Below are positions 1 to 7,758 of a stretch of 20,259 nucleotides of DNA, piece after piece. A program made the position numbers and the translations under genes. This DNA comes from a virus. The stretch spans positions 1 to 20,259 of IMG/VR virus record IMGVR_UViG_3300047560_001181; one strand, 5' to 3'. Each line of letters starts with the position of its first letter. The first letter of the stretch is position 1. The notes under the pieces were generated by a model. The model did not search any database, was not told the DNA's origin, and saw nothing but the letters and a program-made list of their open reading frames with translations.

Positions 1-68
1 TCGGTTTCACCCTCGGCTTGAGGGTAGCAGTCCATTGCGGTGACGGTCCAAGTGATAGTTGCTGACAT
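1..68 (-). CDS. Small conserved phage protein downstream of the tail fibre (partial, N-terminus only)
   Basis: The first 22 codons are visible, beginning MSATITWTVTAMDCYPQAEG, and the gene runs off the left edge. The ATG at 68 has a good Shine-Dalgarno (GAAAGGAA) a few bases upstream. The opening (a WTV strand, then MDCYP and AEG) matches what I remember of a small conserved family, roughly 100 aa, commonly encoded directly after tail fibre genes in aquatic phages. Its function is unknown; a fibre-assembly or tail-associated role is inferred only from position, right after the S74-type fibre. Too little sequence is present for anything firmer. Confidence 0.7.
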   Translation of the reverse strand, partial: MSATITWTVTAMDCYPQAEGET

Positions 69-86
69 GATGTTTCCTTTCAGGGG

Positions 87-2261
87 TTAAGCGATGCCTG
101 CGTCTGCAAGGCGTTTACGTAGGGATTGCAGTTCTGCAATGATGTTAGCAATGAACTCAGCAGAGCCGTATTCCATTGCTTGCATTTGTTCACCATCTTT
201 TTCACCAACCACAGAGTTAGGAGAAACTTCCTGCACTTCGTGAGCAATGAAACCAACACCTTTAGAACCATCGGCTTTCCAGCTCCAAGTCTTAGGCTTG
301 AGTGCATCAATGAATGCACCTGAACCAGTCAAAGGCTGCGGATTGTCTTTAAGTCGATAGTCGGAGGAGGTGTTGTAAGCTGTTGCTGATGTTGTAAATG
401 TGATAGTCCCGACAACTTGCTCAGAATAAGTGTCTGCAAAAAGCATTGCATATTGTGTATATGCGTTTGCGTTTGCTGAAACCATCAAACCATACTGAGA
501 AGAGCTATTGGTATATGGGTTAATTACTTGTCTGTATTTATTGTTAAATGCCGAGATTGTGCTCGTAGTCCCCACTAACAGGTTACCAGAGCTATCAATA
601 CGGGCGCGTTCTGTGTCTGCTGTGCCAAATGCGACATACCCATTAGAGCGACCATCGGCGCGAATAAATTGGTAGCCAGTATTGTAGTCGCCTCCAAAAT
701 AAAATTGTGAGTAGCCAAGCGTAGTATCGTTAATTGACCAAATGGACGCAAAAGTCCCCGAGTTAATTGTCATTCGGACAGCGGAACTGCCGCTTGTGGT
801 GCCAAGTTTTAAGTTCCCACTAGCATCAAGCGTCATTGCTTGAGTGAAGCTGATGGCGTCACCTGCTGTGCCGGAGGCTGCGTTAAACCACTTATGTGCA
901 CCATCTTGAGAATAATAGTTTGCTGCATCTGATGCCTTATAAATAAAGTTCCCAGACGTGTTTACATAGCAGTTATATCCAAGGTTCGGCTGACCAGCAC
1001 CACCAGACCACAAAGCAGTGCGAGTTCCAATATCAAGCGCTTTGTTTGCGCTATACCAAGCACTCGGCGTAACTCCCAGTCCCAGGTTGCCGGAGGTATC
1101 AAAATATCCACGGATACTTCCGTTGGTGATAATCGCAAACCCGTAATTGTTGAGCGTACCTACAACTGCTTCGCCGCCAGTATTTCCCAAATAAGATTGC
1201 TGCCCCGCAGAAGAAGTTGTACGAATACCGTTGTTAGTGGTAACGCTTACATCCACTTTATAGGTGGGCGAACTTGTCCCAATACCCAGGTTACCGGAGG
1301 AGTCCCAAGTCAATACGGATGTGCCAACGCTGCTATATGAAGCGCCGTAGCCAAGAGACCACGTTGATCCAGCATTGATAAGTTGGCCAAAATATGAACC
1401 GCCAGATGCGCCAAATGCCGCCATCAACTGCGATGCGCTACTTGTTGCGCCAGTCCCGTTGAAATATGCAGTTCCCCGCACATCCAATTTACCTAAAGGC
1501 GAACTTGCCCCAATACCCAACCCTGTGCTGGTCAGGCGCATGGATTCGGAGCCGTTTTGGAACCAGTTGTGATAACCAGATGCGCCAGAAAAGTAGGTGT
1601 ACGCTGTTTGGGAGTTTGTTAGATCGCGCAGACCAATCTGTCCGTATGAATAGCTTGCGCCGCCGTTGAAGAGTCCAAAGTTGACGCCGGAAGTCGGCGT
1701 TGAATCTGTAAGGTATAGCGCAGGAGCGGTGTTTGATACTTGCAGGCGCGTCCCATCAAACGTAAGCGCAGACCCACTGGTAGCAACTTTAGAGCCGTTT
1801 AAGTACAGTACACCGTTAGCTGTGCCGCCGGAGAGGGTCACCGATCCGCCAGTGGCAAAACCGCCAGCAGTCAAAGTTGTGCCGTCAAAAGTCAGGTTTG
1901 TGCTGTCTTGCAACAAGCCGGAAGTGCCCGCATAAGTCACACGCCCCGAAGTCAGGGCGCTGTCTTTGATAGAACCCGCAGTCAGATATGTGCCATCCCA
2001 AGTCAACGACGAGGACGCTCCGAAGACGCCGTTGTTGTTGAACTGGATCTGAGTGTTCGATCCTGCAACGACGCCCGTACCGCCCTTGCCTGCCAGCACC
2101 TGTACGTTGCCAGAAGCGTCCTTGTAGAACAACTTGCCGTCAAACGCATTTATGGCAAGTTCTACACCACTTGCAGATGTAGTAAGGTTTGCCGCCAAGG
2201 GCACATTACCAGTGGTAGTTGATCCATAGAGCAAAATGGGTGTGTATCCAGTCTGCGACAT
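87..2261 (-). CDS. Tail fibre/spike with C-terminal S74 intramolecular chaperone
   Basis: A 724-aa beta-rich, Gly/Ser/Thr/Asn-rich virion protein, likely a trimeric fibre for host adhesion. Residues 1-60 form a short N-terminal module. The shaft carries repeated turns of the type GNLGIGTSSP (near residues 247, 323, 391, 481 and 557), as in modular phage fibres. The last 92 residues are a Peptidase_S74 / endosialidase-type intramolecular chaperone: SDYRLK places the expected Ser633-Lys638 pair five residues apart, followed by KPKTWSW, GVGFIAHEVQ and a C-terminal helix. In this family the chaperone trimerises the fibre and cuts itself off just before the Ser, which would leave a mature fibre of about 632 aa. 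Start ATG 2261 has AGAGGT upstream. The gene follows the glycosyltransferase cassette. Confidence 0.93.
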   Translation of the reverse strand: MSQTGYTPILLYGSTTTGNVPLAANLTTSASGVELAINAFDGKLFYKDASGNVQVLAGKGGTGVVAGSNTQIQFNNNGVFGASSSLTWDGTYLTAGSIKDSALTSGRVTYAGTSGLLQDSTNLTFDGTTLTAGGFATGGSVTLSGGTANGVLYLNGSKVATSGSALTFDGTRLQVSNTAPALYLTDSTPTSGVNFGLFNGGASYSYGQIGLRDLTNSQTAYTYFSGASGYHNWFQNGSESMRLTSTGLGIGASSPLGKLDVRGTAYFNGTGATSSASQLMAAFGASGGSYFGQLINAGSTWSLGYGASYSSVGTSVLTWDSSGNLGIGTSSPTYKVDVSVTTNNGIRTTSSAGQQSYLGNTGGEAVVGTLNNYGFAIITNGSIRGYFDTSGNLGLGVTPSAWYSANKALDIGTRTALWSGGAGQPNLGYNCYVNTSGNFIYKASDAANYYSQDGAHKWFNAASGTAGDAISFTQAMTLDASGNLKLGTTSGSSAVRMTINSGTFASIWSINDTTLGYSQFYFGGDYNTGYQFIRADGRSNGYVAFGTADTERARIDSSGNLLVGTTSTISAFNNKYRQVINPYTNSSSQYGLMVSANANAYTQYAMLFADTYSEQVVGTITFTTSATAYNTSSDYRLKDNPQPLTGSGAFIDALKPKTWSWKADGSKGVGFIAHEVQEVSPNSVVGEKDGEQMQAMEYGSAEFIANIIAELQSLRKRLADAGIA

Positions 2262-2262
2262 A

Positions 2263-2313
2263 TTAAACCTCTTTTCTTGCTTTTTGATGTCTTACAATCC
2301 AAGCCATTTTCAT
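2263..2313 (-). CDS. Possible 16-residue leader peptide ahead of the S74 fibre
   Basis: The 69-base gap between the GT9-like gene and the fibre holds a 16-codon ORF reading MKMAWIVRHQKARKEV. It has an SD-like TTGAGGAAG just before its ATG, and its TAA lies one base before the fibre ATG. An imperfect hairpin (CAATCC with GGATTG outside, AAGC with GCTT inside) puts the SD in a bulge and the ATG in the loop. It could be a translational-coupling leader, or it could be chance: this length is easily met at random. Confidence 0.22.
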   Translation of the reverse strand: MKMAWIVRHQKARKEV

Positions 2314-2330
2314 CGCTTCCTCAAGGATTG

Positions 2331-2807
2331 TTAGGTATTAGAAACGATTTCAGCTTCTTTTTCAATTGACAGAACCTCTATCAAAGCGCTGAAAACCTTG
2401 TGCGGATCAACAAACCGCTCACTCTGGTGTTCAACATACTCCCACCATAAAAATTGGTTATCCACCAAAAACGATCTATCCTTTAACAGATTCACATTTT
2501 CAGGGTGACCAAAAATCAAAGGGTCTGAAACTGACCACAAAACGATGCCTTTTTTGCCCTCATCCCACCCCAGGTGTTGGAAGAAGCTGTCGCAAGAAAT
2601 CCATGTTTTGCACTGCCTCAAAAGAGCGCGAAGCTCCGGCAACGAGAGGTTCTTGCGGAAGTCTGGGACAAGTTGTTCTTCCCCCTCGATCCCAACCTGG
2701 ACGATTGGCTCGTTGATCAAGGGGATCAGTTCTTTCCAGAACGGGTAGTTCTTGGGGTTGGTTTTGCCACTCAGGAGCGCTTTTGAGTACGGGGAGATGA
2801 TGATCAT
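2331..2807 (-). CDS. GT9-like glycosyltransferase, C-terminal (donor-binding) half
   Basis: A 158-aa protein resembling only the C-terminal Rossmann half of a GT-B, family 9 (heptosyltransferase-like) enzyme. It opens with MIIISPYSKA and NPKNYPFWKEL, the usual start of that half, then LSLPELRALL, a WISCDSFFQHLG segment (the conserved Asp-Ser followed by His), and SVSDPLIFGHPENVNL, which fits the nucleotide-sugar loop. The matching N-terminal half appears to be the last ~78 residues of the upstream gene, and the two genes share an ATGA overlap, so they are probably translationally coupled and may act as a two-chain enzyme. Alternatives are a recent one-base frameshift that split a fused gene, or a degenerate enzyme. 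Donor sugar and acceptor are unknown; fibre modification is inferred from context. Confidence 0.72.
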   Translation of the reverse strand: MIIISPYSKALLSGKTNPKNYPFWKELIPLINEPIVQVGIEGEEQLVPDFRKNLSLPELRALLRQCKTWISCDSFFQHLGWDEGKKGIVLWSVSDPLIFGHPENVNLLKDRSFLVDNQFLWWEYVEHQSERFVDPHKVFSALIEVLSIEKEAEIVSNT

Positions 2808-3772
2808 AGGTATAGCTTCCGAAAAGCGCTCTCAATGCTGTCTTTCCACTTCCAGCGGTCCATCTTGGCATAGATGCTGTAAGGCTCAATGTCGCCAAAC
2901 AACTCTCTTGCCTCTGCAATCGACCTGCCCGGGATGATCTCTGGGTAGCAACTGAACACCTCTGGGTTCTTTATTTCCGGCAAAACATGGCTGAAAACCA
3001 CATGGTCACCCATGCCGCAGTTCAAAACAACAATCGTCTTGTCTCGGTACTCCAAGATGTTCTTGAATATCCGCTCATCATGGTGGTACATCTCAACGCT
3101 GGTTTCGCTTCGGATGCCGCCTGAGGGGCTTTTCAGGTGCCATGTGACCGCATTGGGGATCACCCACAGCGCATAGCCTTTCTGGTGCAATCCATAGGTG
3201 AAAAGAGTCTCCTCCCGATGCGCAACCCTGGATAAGCCCAAATTGTAGTCATGAATGCCAGCGCGGTACAAAAACGAACAATGCAGGTGCTGGACCTGCT
3301 TGGGGTGTTTGATGGTTCCCCACTGGATGTTTGGCTCGTCCCAGATGTCATCAATACGCCCTGTAGGCTCTTTTTCAAGCTCCTCGAAGGGTGGCGTCAG
3401 GATTGAGCCTCCAACGGCTCCTACGCCCGTTCCTGCGTATTCCAGCAGGTTTTCCAAGACGTTGCTCTCGGGGACAGCATCATCGTCCACCCGCCACACC
3501 CACTCATACCCCATGTTGTTGGCGGTTTGGTGGCTGTAGTGCTGACCCTTTTTGGCGGCGTAGCACCACTCCCAGGGGATACCCTTGGCATCCAGCATGT
3601 AGAAGATGCGCAGATACATGGGGTCTTGGCGCAGATCTTGCGGCTCATCGTTGTCATCAAAAACGACAATCTTGTCCACAGGGCGGCTTTGGTTGGCAAC
3701 TGCCATCAGCGCCATAGGCAGAGTTGTTCGGTAGCGACCGCGGGTAGCGATGGAGCAAAGAACCTTCTTCAT
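2804..3772 (-). CDS. GT2-like glycosyltransferase fused to a GT9-like N-terminal half
   Basis: A 322-aa protein taken from ATG 3772, which overlaps the upstream TGA as ATGA; a TTG four codons earlier is in frame but has no better ribosome site. Residues 1-~240 look like a GT-A (GT2-type) glycosyltransferase: an opening beta strand (KKVLCSIATRGR), VDDDA at 95-99 as the likely metal/nucleotide-sugar motif, GSIL at 122-125, and HREET at 185-189 in the usual position of the catalytic acid. From ~245 a second domain starts with KTIVVLNCGMGDHVVFSHVL, recalling the N-terminal acceptor half of GT9 enzymes, and stops abruptly after FRKLYL where the donor half would begin. That half is the next gene. 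A role in modifying the phage's own fibre is inferred. Confidence 0.8.
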   Translation of the reverse strand: MKKVLCSIATRGRYRTTLPMALMAVANQSRPVDKIVVFDDNDEPQDLRQDPMYLRIFYMLDAKGIPWEWCYAAKKGQHYSHQTANNMGYEWVWRVDDDAVPESNVLENLLEYAGTGVGAVGGSILTPPFEELEKEPTGRIDDIWDEPNIQWGTIKHPKQVQHLHCSFLYRAGIHDYNLGLSRVAHREETLFTYGLHQKGYALWVIPNAVTWHLKSPSGGIRSETSVEMYHHDERIFKNILEYRDKTIVVLNCGMGDHVVFSHVLPEIKNPEVFSCYPEIIPGRSIAEARELFGDIEPYSIYAKMDRWKWKDSIESAFRKLYL

Positions 3773-5223
3773 GACCGCACCCAAATCTCATGGATCATCG
3801 GGATGGGGCGCATGTTGATGAGACTGCCGTTTGCATCAAAATCCCATGCATATATCTGCTGTCGGTCCTTGAGCTTGAAGTCAAACCCTTTGAGCTTGTT
3901 CTCCATGATTTCAATGCCCTGATACTTGGGGTTCATCTCAGTGTGCATCTCCATGGCAATGGTAGAAACACGCTTCATGTCCTCTTGCGAGGCGTTGATT
4001 AAGATGTCGTACTCAGACCCCTCGCAGTCAATCTTTAGGAACACATCGTCCCCTTCAACCATCTCCAAAAGGTCATGCAATGTGACAGAAGAAACTTCTT
4101 CGGAGCTTTCTGACTGCACATACAGGCTGTTGTGACCGCTCTTGTCGTTGATTCCGATGTCCACACTCTTGCCGGCAACATCAAGGACCACAGCCTGCTC
4201 TGCGTGAATAACGTCTTCCAGCTTGGCTCGTTGAATGTTCTCAACCAGCTTTGAGTAGGTGGTTGACACAGGCTCCACGCAGACAACCTTGGAGGCTCCA
4301 AGAGTTGCCGCAAAGAGGGAGAAAGTGCCAATGTTTGCCCCGATGTCGATTGCCGCTTTGCCTTTGATGTCTTCAGGGGTCAAGTGATAGATGTTGCCAG
4401 CCACCACCTCGTCATAAAGTTCCTTGGCTTCTGTGCCACCATCGCAGATCCAAGCCAAGTCTTCTTTGGCAAACTCAATAGCGTTTTTTTGCATCGCTTT
4501 TTCTCCCCATGACGAGTTGTATTTCTTCGCAAGCTTCAACTCATTGCGAACAAAAATCTCGTTCCAATTTTTCACCAATTCTTCATTGTGAACAGTCCCC
4601 TCACCCTCATGGTAGATTGGGAATGATCCGGTGAAAATTTCTCCGTTATACACTTTAGGCGCCACCTGTTTGACCAAAAATCCAGCAAGCTTTGCCTCTA
4701 CACAGAACTCAACGTCTTCGCCACTTCCGACGCCGTATTCCTCATTCAAAAAGCCTATTTTCTCAAAAACCTTTCGATGGATCATTGCGCAAAAAAAGAC
4801 GGCAAAGTCAGAGTTTGCCGCATCGCTTCTTTGAACAACAGGTGCAGAGATACCAACATTCTCGTCAGAAAACATTGAATCCATCATTTCAAGCCACTGG
4901 TTTTTTGTTTGATCAAGCAACACAGTATCGTTGTTGAGCAAGACAATTTTGTCGCATGTGCTTTCTTTGATGCCGGCATTGGTTGCCGCAGCATAGCCCA
5001 TGGGCGCATCATTCCAAACAACTTTCAAGTTCTTGCCAAAACCGATTGCATCAAATTGATTTTTTAGACCATTCAAATACCAATATGAATTATCAGTACA
5101 TCCATTGGCGCTGATGATCAACTCAACATCAGCCATATCCGTCCATTTGAAAATGGAATCAATGCATGGCTTGAGGTACTTGTCGCAGTTGTTGTAGGTG
5201 GGAATGACAATGCTGTACTTCAT
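3769..5223 (-). CDS. Bifunctional GT2 glycosyltransferase - FkbM-type methyltransferase
   Basis: A 484-aa two-domain enzyme. Residues 1-~235 are a GT2 (GT-A fold) glycosyltransferase: it begins YSIVIPTYNNCD, has SANGCTDNS (39-47), NAPMGY-like WNDAPMGYAAATNAG (70-84), LLNNDT at 95-100 as the metal-binding motif, and GVGSGEDVEFC at 164-174, the usual acceptor-side acidic motif. Residues ~265-470 are an FkbM-type SAM-dependent methyltransferase: AIDIGANIGTFSLFAA (291-306, SAM loop), VCVEP (314-318) and LKIDCEGSEYDIL (396-408), the family signature. FkbM enzymes often O-methylate sugars, so the fusion could add a sugar and cap it with a methyl group. The start ATG overlaps the stop of the collagen-like fibre gene (TGATG), implying translational coupling, so the fibre is a plausible acceptor (inference). 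It overlaps the next gene by ATGA. Confidence 0.9.
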   Translation of the reverse strand: MKYSIVIPTYNNCDKYLKPCIDSIFKWTDMADVELIISANGCTDNSYWYLNGLKNQFDAIGFGKNLKVVWNDAPMGYAAATNAGIKESTCDKIVLLNNDTVLLDQTKNQWLEMMDSMFSDENVGISAPVVQRSDAANSDFAVFFCAMIHRKVFEKIGFLNEEYGVGSGEDVEFCVEAKLAGFLVKQVAPKVYNGEIFTGSFPIYHEGEGTVHNEELVKNWNEIFVRNELKLAKKYNSSWGEKAMQKNAIEFAKEDLAWICDGGTEAKELYDEVVAGNIYHLTPEDIKGKAAIDIGANIGTFSLFAATLGASKVVCVEPVSTTYSKLVENIQRAKLEDVIHAEQAVVLDVAGKSVDIGINDKSGHNSLYVQSESSEEVSSVTLHDLLEMVEGDDVFLKIDCEGSEYDILINASQEDMKRVSTIAMEMHTEMNPKYQGIEIMENKLKGFDFKLKDRQQIYAWDFDANGSLINMRPIPMIHEIWVRS

Positions 5224-6713
5224 CAGAAAGCACCCCCATTGACGCCACCTGTTATTGAGTTTGTCGTTCCATTGTAGGTCAGTTCAGTGTTCACATAAAC
5301 AGCTTGACTGCCGGATGTCCCGGTGACAAATGTCAAATAAGTTGATGCCGATGAGTTTGTGCTGATGGTGACAGTTGTCGGAGGGGCGCCAGAAAATCCA
5401 CTGATTCCCGAGTAGCCTGAAATTCCCGAGTAGCCACTGATGCCAGACGAGCCGGAGTAACCTGAAATACCCGAATAACCACTGATTCCGGAATAACCAC
5501 TGATGCCAGAATACCCCGAAATGCCAGAATAACCACTGATGCCGGAGCTGCCCGAATAACCCGAAACGCCAGAATAGCCGGAGGTTCCAGAGTATCCCGA
5601 ATAGCCGCTTGTTCCTGAGTACCCAGAGTATCCACTTGTCCCCGAATAGCCTGAATAGCCACTGGTTCCAGAGTAGCCACTGATGCCGGAGTAGCCGGAA
5701 ATGCCGGAGTAGCCAGAGATACCCGAAGTCCCAGAGTAGCCCGATGTGCCAGAGTACCCCGAAAAGCCCGATGTCCCGCTGTAGCCAGAGGTGCCGCTGT
5801 AGCCAGAGAAGCCAGACGTTCCTGACGTACCAGAATAGCCCGAATACCCCGATACGCCTGATGTTCCGCTTGTGCCGCTGTATCCGGAGATACCAGAGGT
5901 TCCCGAGTAGCCAGAGATGCCTGAGAAGCCCGAGATGCCGGAAGTACCAGAGTAGCCCGAGAATCCAGAAGTGCCAGAGAATCCTGATGTACCAGACGCA
6001 CCAAGGTTGTTGGTCCAAGAACCAGCAACGTAGCCCTCAAACTGGCTCAGCTCAGAGTTGTATCGGAAGGCGCCATTCGGACCAACAGTTCGCTGACCTG
6101 TCGTTCCTGACGGCATCGTTACAGAGCCAGTACCGGGCAGAACAGGGTTAGTAGCCAGACCAATTGTGGGAGGACCGCTGATGCCGGTTGCGTTTGAGAC
6201 CGAAGTCTGGTTCGCCACACCCTGCAAATAAGTCGAGGAGACAGCTCCGCCGCTTGTCAAAGTCAAAAGACCATTGCCGCTTGCGTTGGCAAAGTTCAGG
6301 ATCTGACCGCTCAGACCAATCGTGGGGTTGCCAGAGATGCCAGTGCCATTTGCAATCGTTAAACCCGTCCCAGTGACCTGAATAGAGCGGTTGACTACCG
6401 TGCTACCAGCGTCCTTCACAATGAAGCCTGTAGAGGCTGTATTGAGGCTTGCCGCGGCTCCCGTCAGGGCAAGGTTGATCGTTGACTGAGGACCACCATC
6501 AGTGACACTGATTCCAGGCTGAGCAGACAGGCTTCGGGAGTTGGGGAGCGTAGGCTCCTGGTTCACCGTGATGAAGGTCTGTTGCAGGTTCGGAGAGTTG
6601 GAAATAGCCGCCGTGGTCGTTCTCACGGTGATGCCGTTTTGAACAACCGGAACTTGCTCCGTCCCGGTCAAGGGAAGGGCGGCAGGCAGTTGGGTAATCT
6701 GTACGTTTGGCAT
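5223..6713 (-). CDS. Collagen-like tail fibre with Gly-X-Ser triplets
   Basis: A 496-aa virion fibre protein. The N-terminus (residues 9-35) has [17 protein letters not shown], shared with the C1q-like protein at 9886-10470 and probably an anchor to the particle. Residues 60-235 are beta-rich with two GISGxPTIGL repeats (125-134 and 177-186). Residues 240-443 are 68 uninterrupted S-G-X triplets, that is Gly-X-Ser with X mostly Tyr, Thr or Ile. This fits a collagen-like trimeric rod, but with almost no proline and many hydroxyl side chains. The last 53 residues ([11 protein letters not shown]..., [13 protein letters not shown]) resemble a module that in other fibres continues into a longer C-terminal part. 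Here the stop is shared with the next gene's start. It probably forms part of the host-contacting fibre. Confidence 0.88.
   Translation of the reverse strand: MPNVQITQLPAALPLTGTEQVPVVQNGITVRTTTAAISNSPNLQQTFITVNQEPTLPNSRSLSAQPGISVTDGGPQSTINLALTGAAASLNTASTGFIVKDAGSTVVNRSIQVTGTGLTIANGTGISGNPTIGLSGQILNFANASGNGLLTLTSGGAVSSTYLQGVANQTSVSNATGISGPPTIGLATNPVLPGTGSVTMPSGTTGQRTVGPNGAFRYNSELSQFEGYVAGSWTNNLGASGTSGFSGTSGFSGYSGTSGISGFSGISGYSGTSGISGYSGTSGTSGVSGYSGYSGTSGTSGFSGYSGTSGYSGTSGFSGYSGTSGYSGTSGISGYSGISGYSGISGYSGTSGYSGYSGTSGYSGYSGTSGYSGYSGTSGYSGVSGYSGSSGISGYSGISGYSGISGYSGISGYSGISGYSGSSGISGYSGISGYSGISGFSGAPPTTVTISTNSSASTYLTFVTGTSGSQAVYVNTELTYNGTTNSITGGVNGGAF
5385..5996 (-). repeat. In-frame 9-base repeat tract encoding 68 SGx triplets
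   Basis: About 612 bases of near-tandem 9-mers of the kind TCTGGCTAY / TCCGGCATC, all in frame with the collagen-like fibre. Codons for Ser, Gly and the variable residue differ from unit to unit, so the array is not a recent perfect expansion, but an 18-base period (SGI-SGY and SGT-SGY) is locally strong near 5400-5560. Such tracts vary in length by slippage or recombination, so rod length may differ between relatives. Confidence 0.9.
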
Positions 6714-7081
6714 CAGTCAGGTGTCGGTGTAGGGGTCGGAGTGCTTTTAATGCCATCCAAATTGCCATTATTTTCCGGCGTTTCTGTGTTGCCTTCGGTG
6801 GAAAGCGTAAAACCTCCTTGATCTTGGGTGGCAGTCACATCATTGGGGTTGACTGCAACGCTCACATCAGGACGGGGGAAGCGCAGGTTGATACGCTCAG
6901 TCTTGCGCGCCGGCAAGCGATATGGATCCTTCTCGTCAGCGCATCCGCGGGCTTCGCATACCCGCAACCCCGGAAAGTTGTGATCCGGAATCAGTGTTGA
7001 GTAGGGAACCTTCATCTTGCACCGATCGCACACTGCGATGGCGATTTCAGAGTAGCCCAGTGTGTCGAGGAATCGGGGCAT
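6713..7081 (-). CDS. Conserved virion-region protein with a four-cysteine (zinc-ribbon-like) motif
   Basis: A 122-aa protein of unknown function. The N-terminal two thirds hold CDRC (18-21) and CEARGC (42-47), a CxxC...CxxxxC arrangement that could bind zinc, then [13 protein letters not shown] and LRFPRPD, which look like conserved structural text. The C-terminal third is low complexity and ends in a TPTPTPTPD tail. I chose ATG 7081 because it overlaps the stop of the preceding endonuclease gene (TGATG) and has AGGTGG at proper spacing; a GTG three codons upstream is less likely. It lies between the adaptor and fibre genes, so a tail or connector part is plausible. I do not recognise a named family. 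Confidence 0.75.
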   Translation of the reverse strand: MPRFLDTLGYSEIAIAVCDRCKMKVPYSTLIPDHNFPGLRVCEARGCADEKDPYRLPARKTERINLRFPRPDVSVAVNPNDVTATQDQGGFTLSTEGNTETPENNGNLDGIKSTPTPTPTPD

Positions 7082-7758
7082 CACAACCACCTACATTCGG
7101 TTATATGGGCATATTTGGCGCTAGGTTTTCCTTTGCCATAAGCCCAGTATTTTAGAGTTGCCTCTGGTATCCCCATTGCATGAGAAGCAATTTTTGAGCT
7201 TTCATACTGAGTTCCATTGACGATAAATGGCTTGATTTGACCTCTTGCAATTCTAGTCATACGACGAGATTCCATACGTTTTGCAAGATGCTCTGGGGTG
7301 TTTTTTCTTCCTTTCCCAGCGGCGGAAAGTTTTGCTCGAGTTTCTTCAGATGCCAGCATGCCTTTATTGGCTGGAGTATTGCCAATCATCCATGGAGTTT
7401 CTCTTGTTTTGCCTTTGAGTGGACTGACATACTCTTTGCCGCGAGGTTTTGATATTGGAGGCTTACCGCCACCAATAGCAAGGTTCCATCCAATGTTTTC
7501 AGATGAACGAATTTTTCTTTCAAGGTCGTAACAATATTCCTCTGGCGCAAAAATCAAAATTTGTTTGATTAAGTTGTCCCACCCATGTTTTGCAATTGCA
7601 TTTGCAAATTTTGGGTTGTCATGACGATTGTTTTTTTGCGACCCAAAATGACCGTAGTTCCAACGCCTGTTGGCGTTTCTGGCAACACCAATGTATCCCT
7701 CTGTCATAAAGTCAGAGTGGTGTTTTGCTCTGATCCAATAAACAGAGCATTGAGTCAT
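7081..7758 (-). CDS. Free-standing GIY-YIG homing endonuclease
   Basis: A 225-aa protein. Residues 1-95 match a GIY-YIG nuclease: VYWI (6-9) and GYIGVA (21-26) stand for the two name motifs, with Arg27/Arg31 and Glu80 (ERKIR) in catalytic positions and WNLAIGGGKPP closing the domain. Residues ~110-165 contain NUMOD3-like basic segments (GKTRETPW, NKGMLASEETRAKLSAAGKG), and the C-terminus (ESSKIASHAMGIPEATLKYW) is a helix-turn-helix DNA-binding module of the IENR/NUMOD type. Such genes spread between phages by cutting alleles that lack them. The start overlaps the adaptor stop (ATGA) and the stop overlaps the next start, so insertion left flanking genes intact. Its base composition looks more AT-rich than its neighbours. 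No intron is evident around it. Confidence 0.9.
   Translation of the reverse strand: MTQCSVYWIRAKHHSDFMTEGYIGVARNANRRWNYGHFGSQKNNRHDNPKFANAIAKHGWDNLIKQILIFAPEEYCYDLERKIRSSENIGWNLAIGGGKPPISKPRGKEYVSPLKGKTRETPWMIGNTPANKGMLASEETRAKLSAAGKGRKNTPEHLAKRMESRRMTRIARGQIKPFIVNGTQYESSKIASHAMGIPEATLKYWAYGKGKPSAKYAHITECRWL

Noticed and set aside
2804-2807. Programmed -1 frameshift joining the two GT9 halves
   Set aside because: No slippery heptamer or downstream structure is evident and the ATGA overlap explains coupling; a one-base sequencing or natural indel remains possible.
5385-5996. Regular short repeats that could suggest a CRISPR array or a non-coding satellite
   Set aside because: The unit is 9 bases with no spacers, and it stays in frame as SGx triplets within one long open frame, so it is protein-coding.
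7081-7758. Group I intron around the GIY-YIG gene
   Set aside because: The flanking genes are complete and overlap the endonuclease gene directly, leaving no room for intron RNA.
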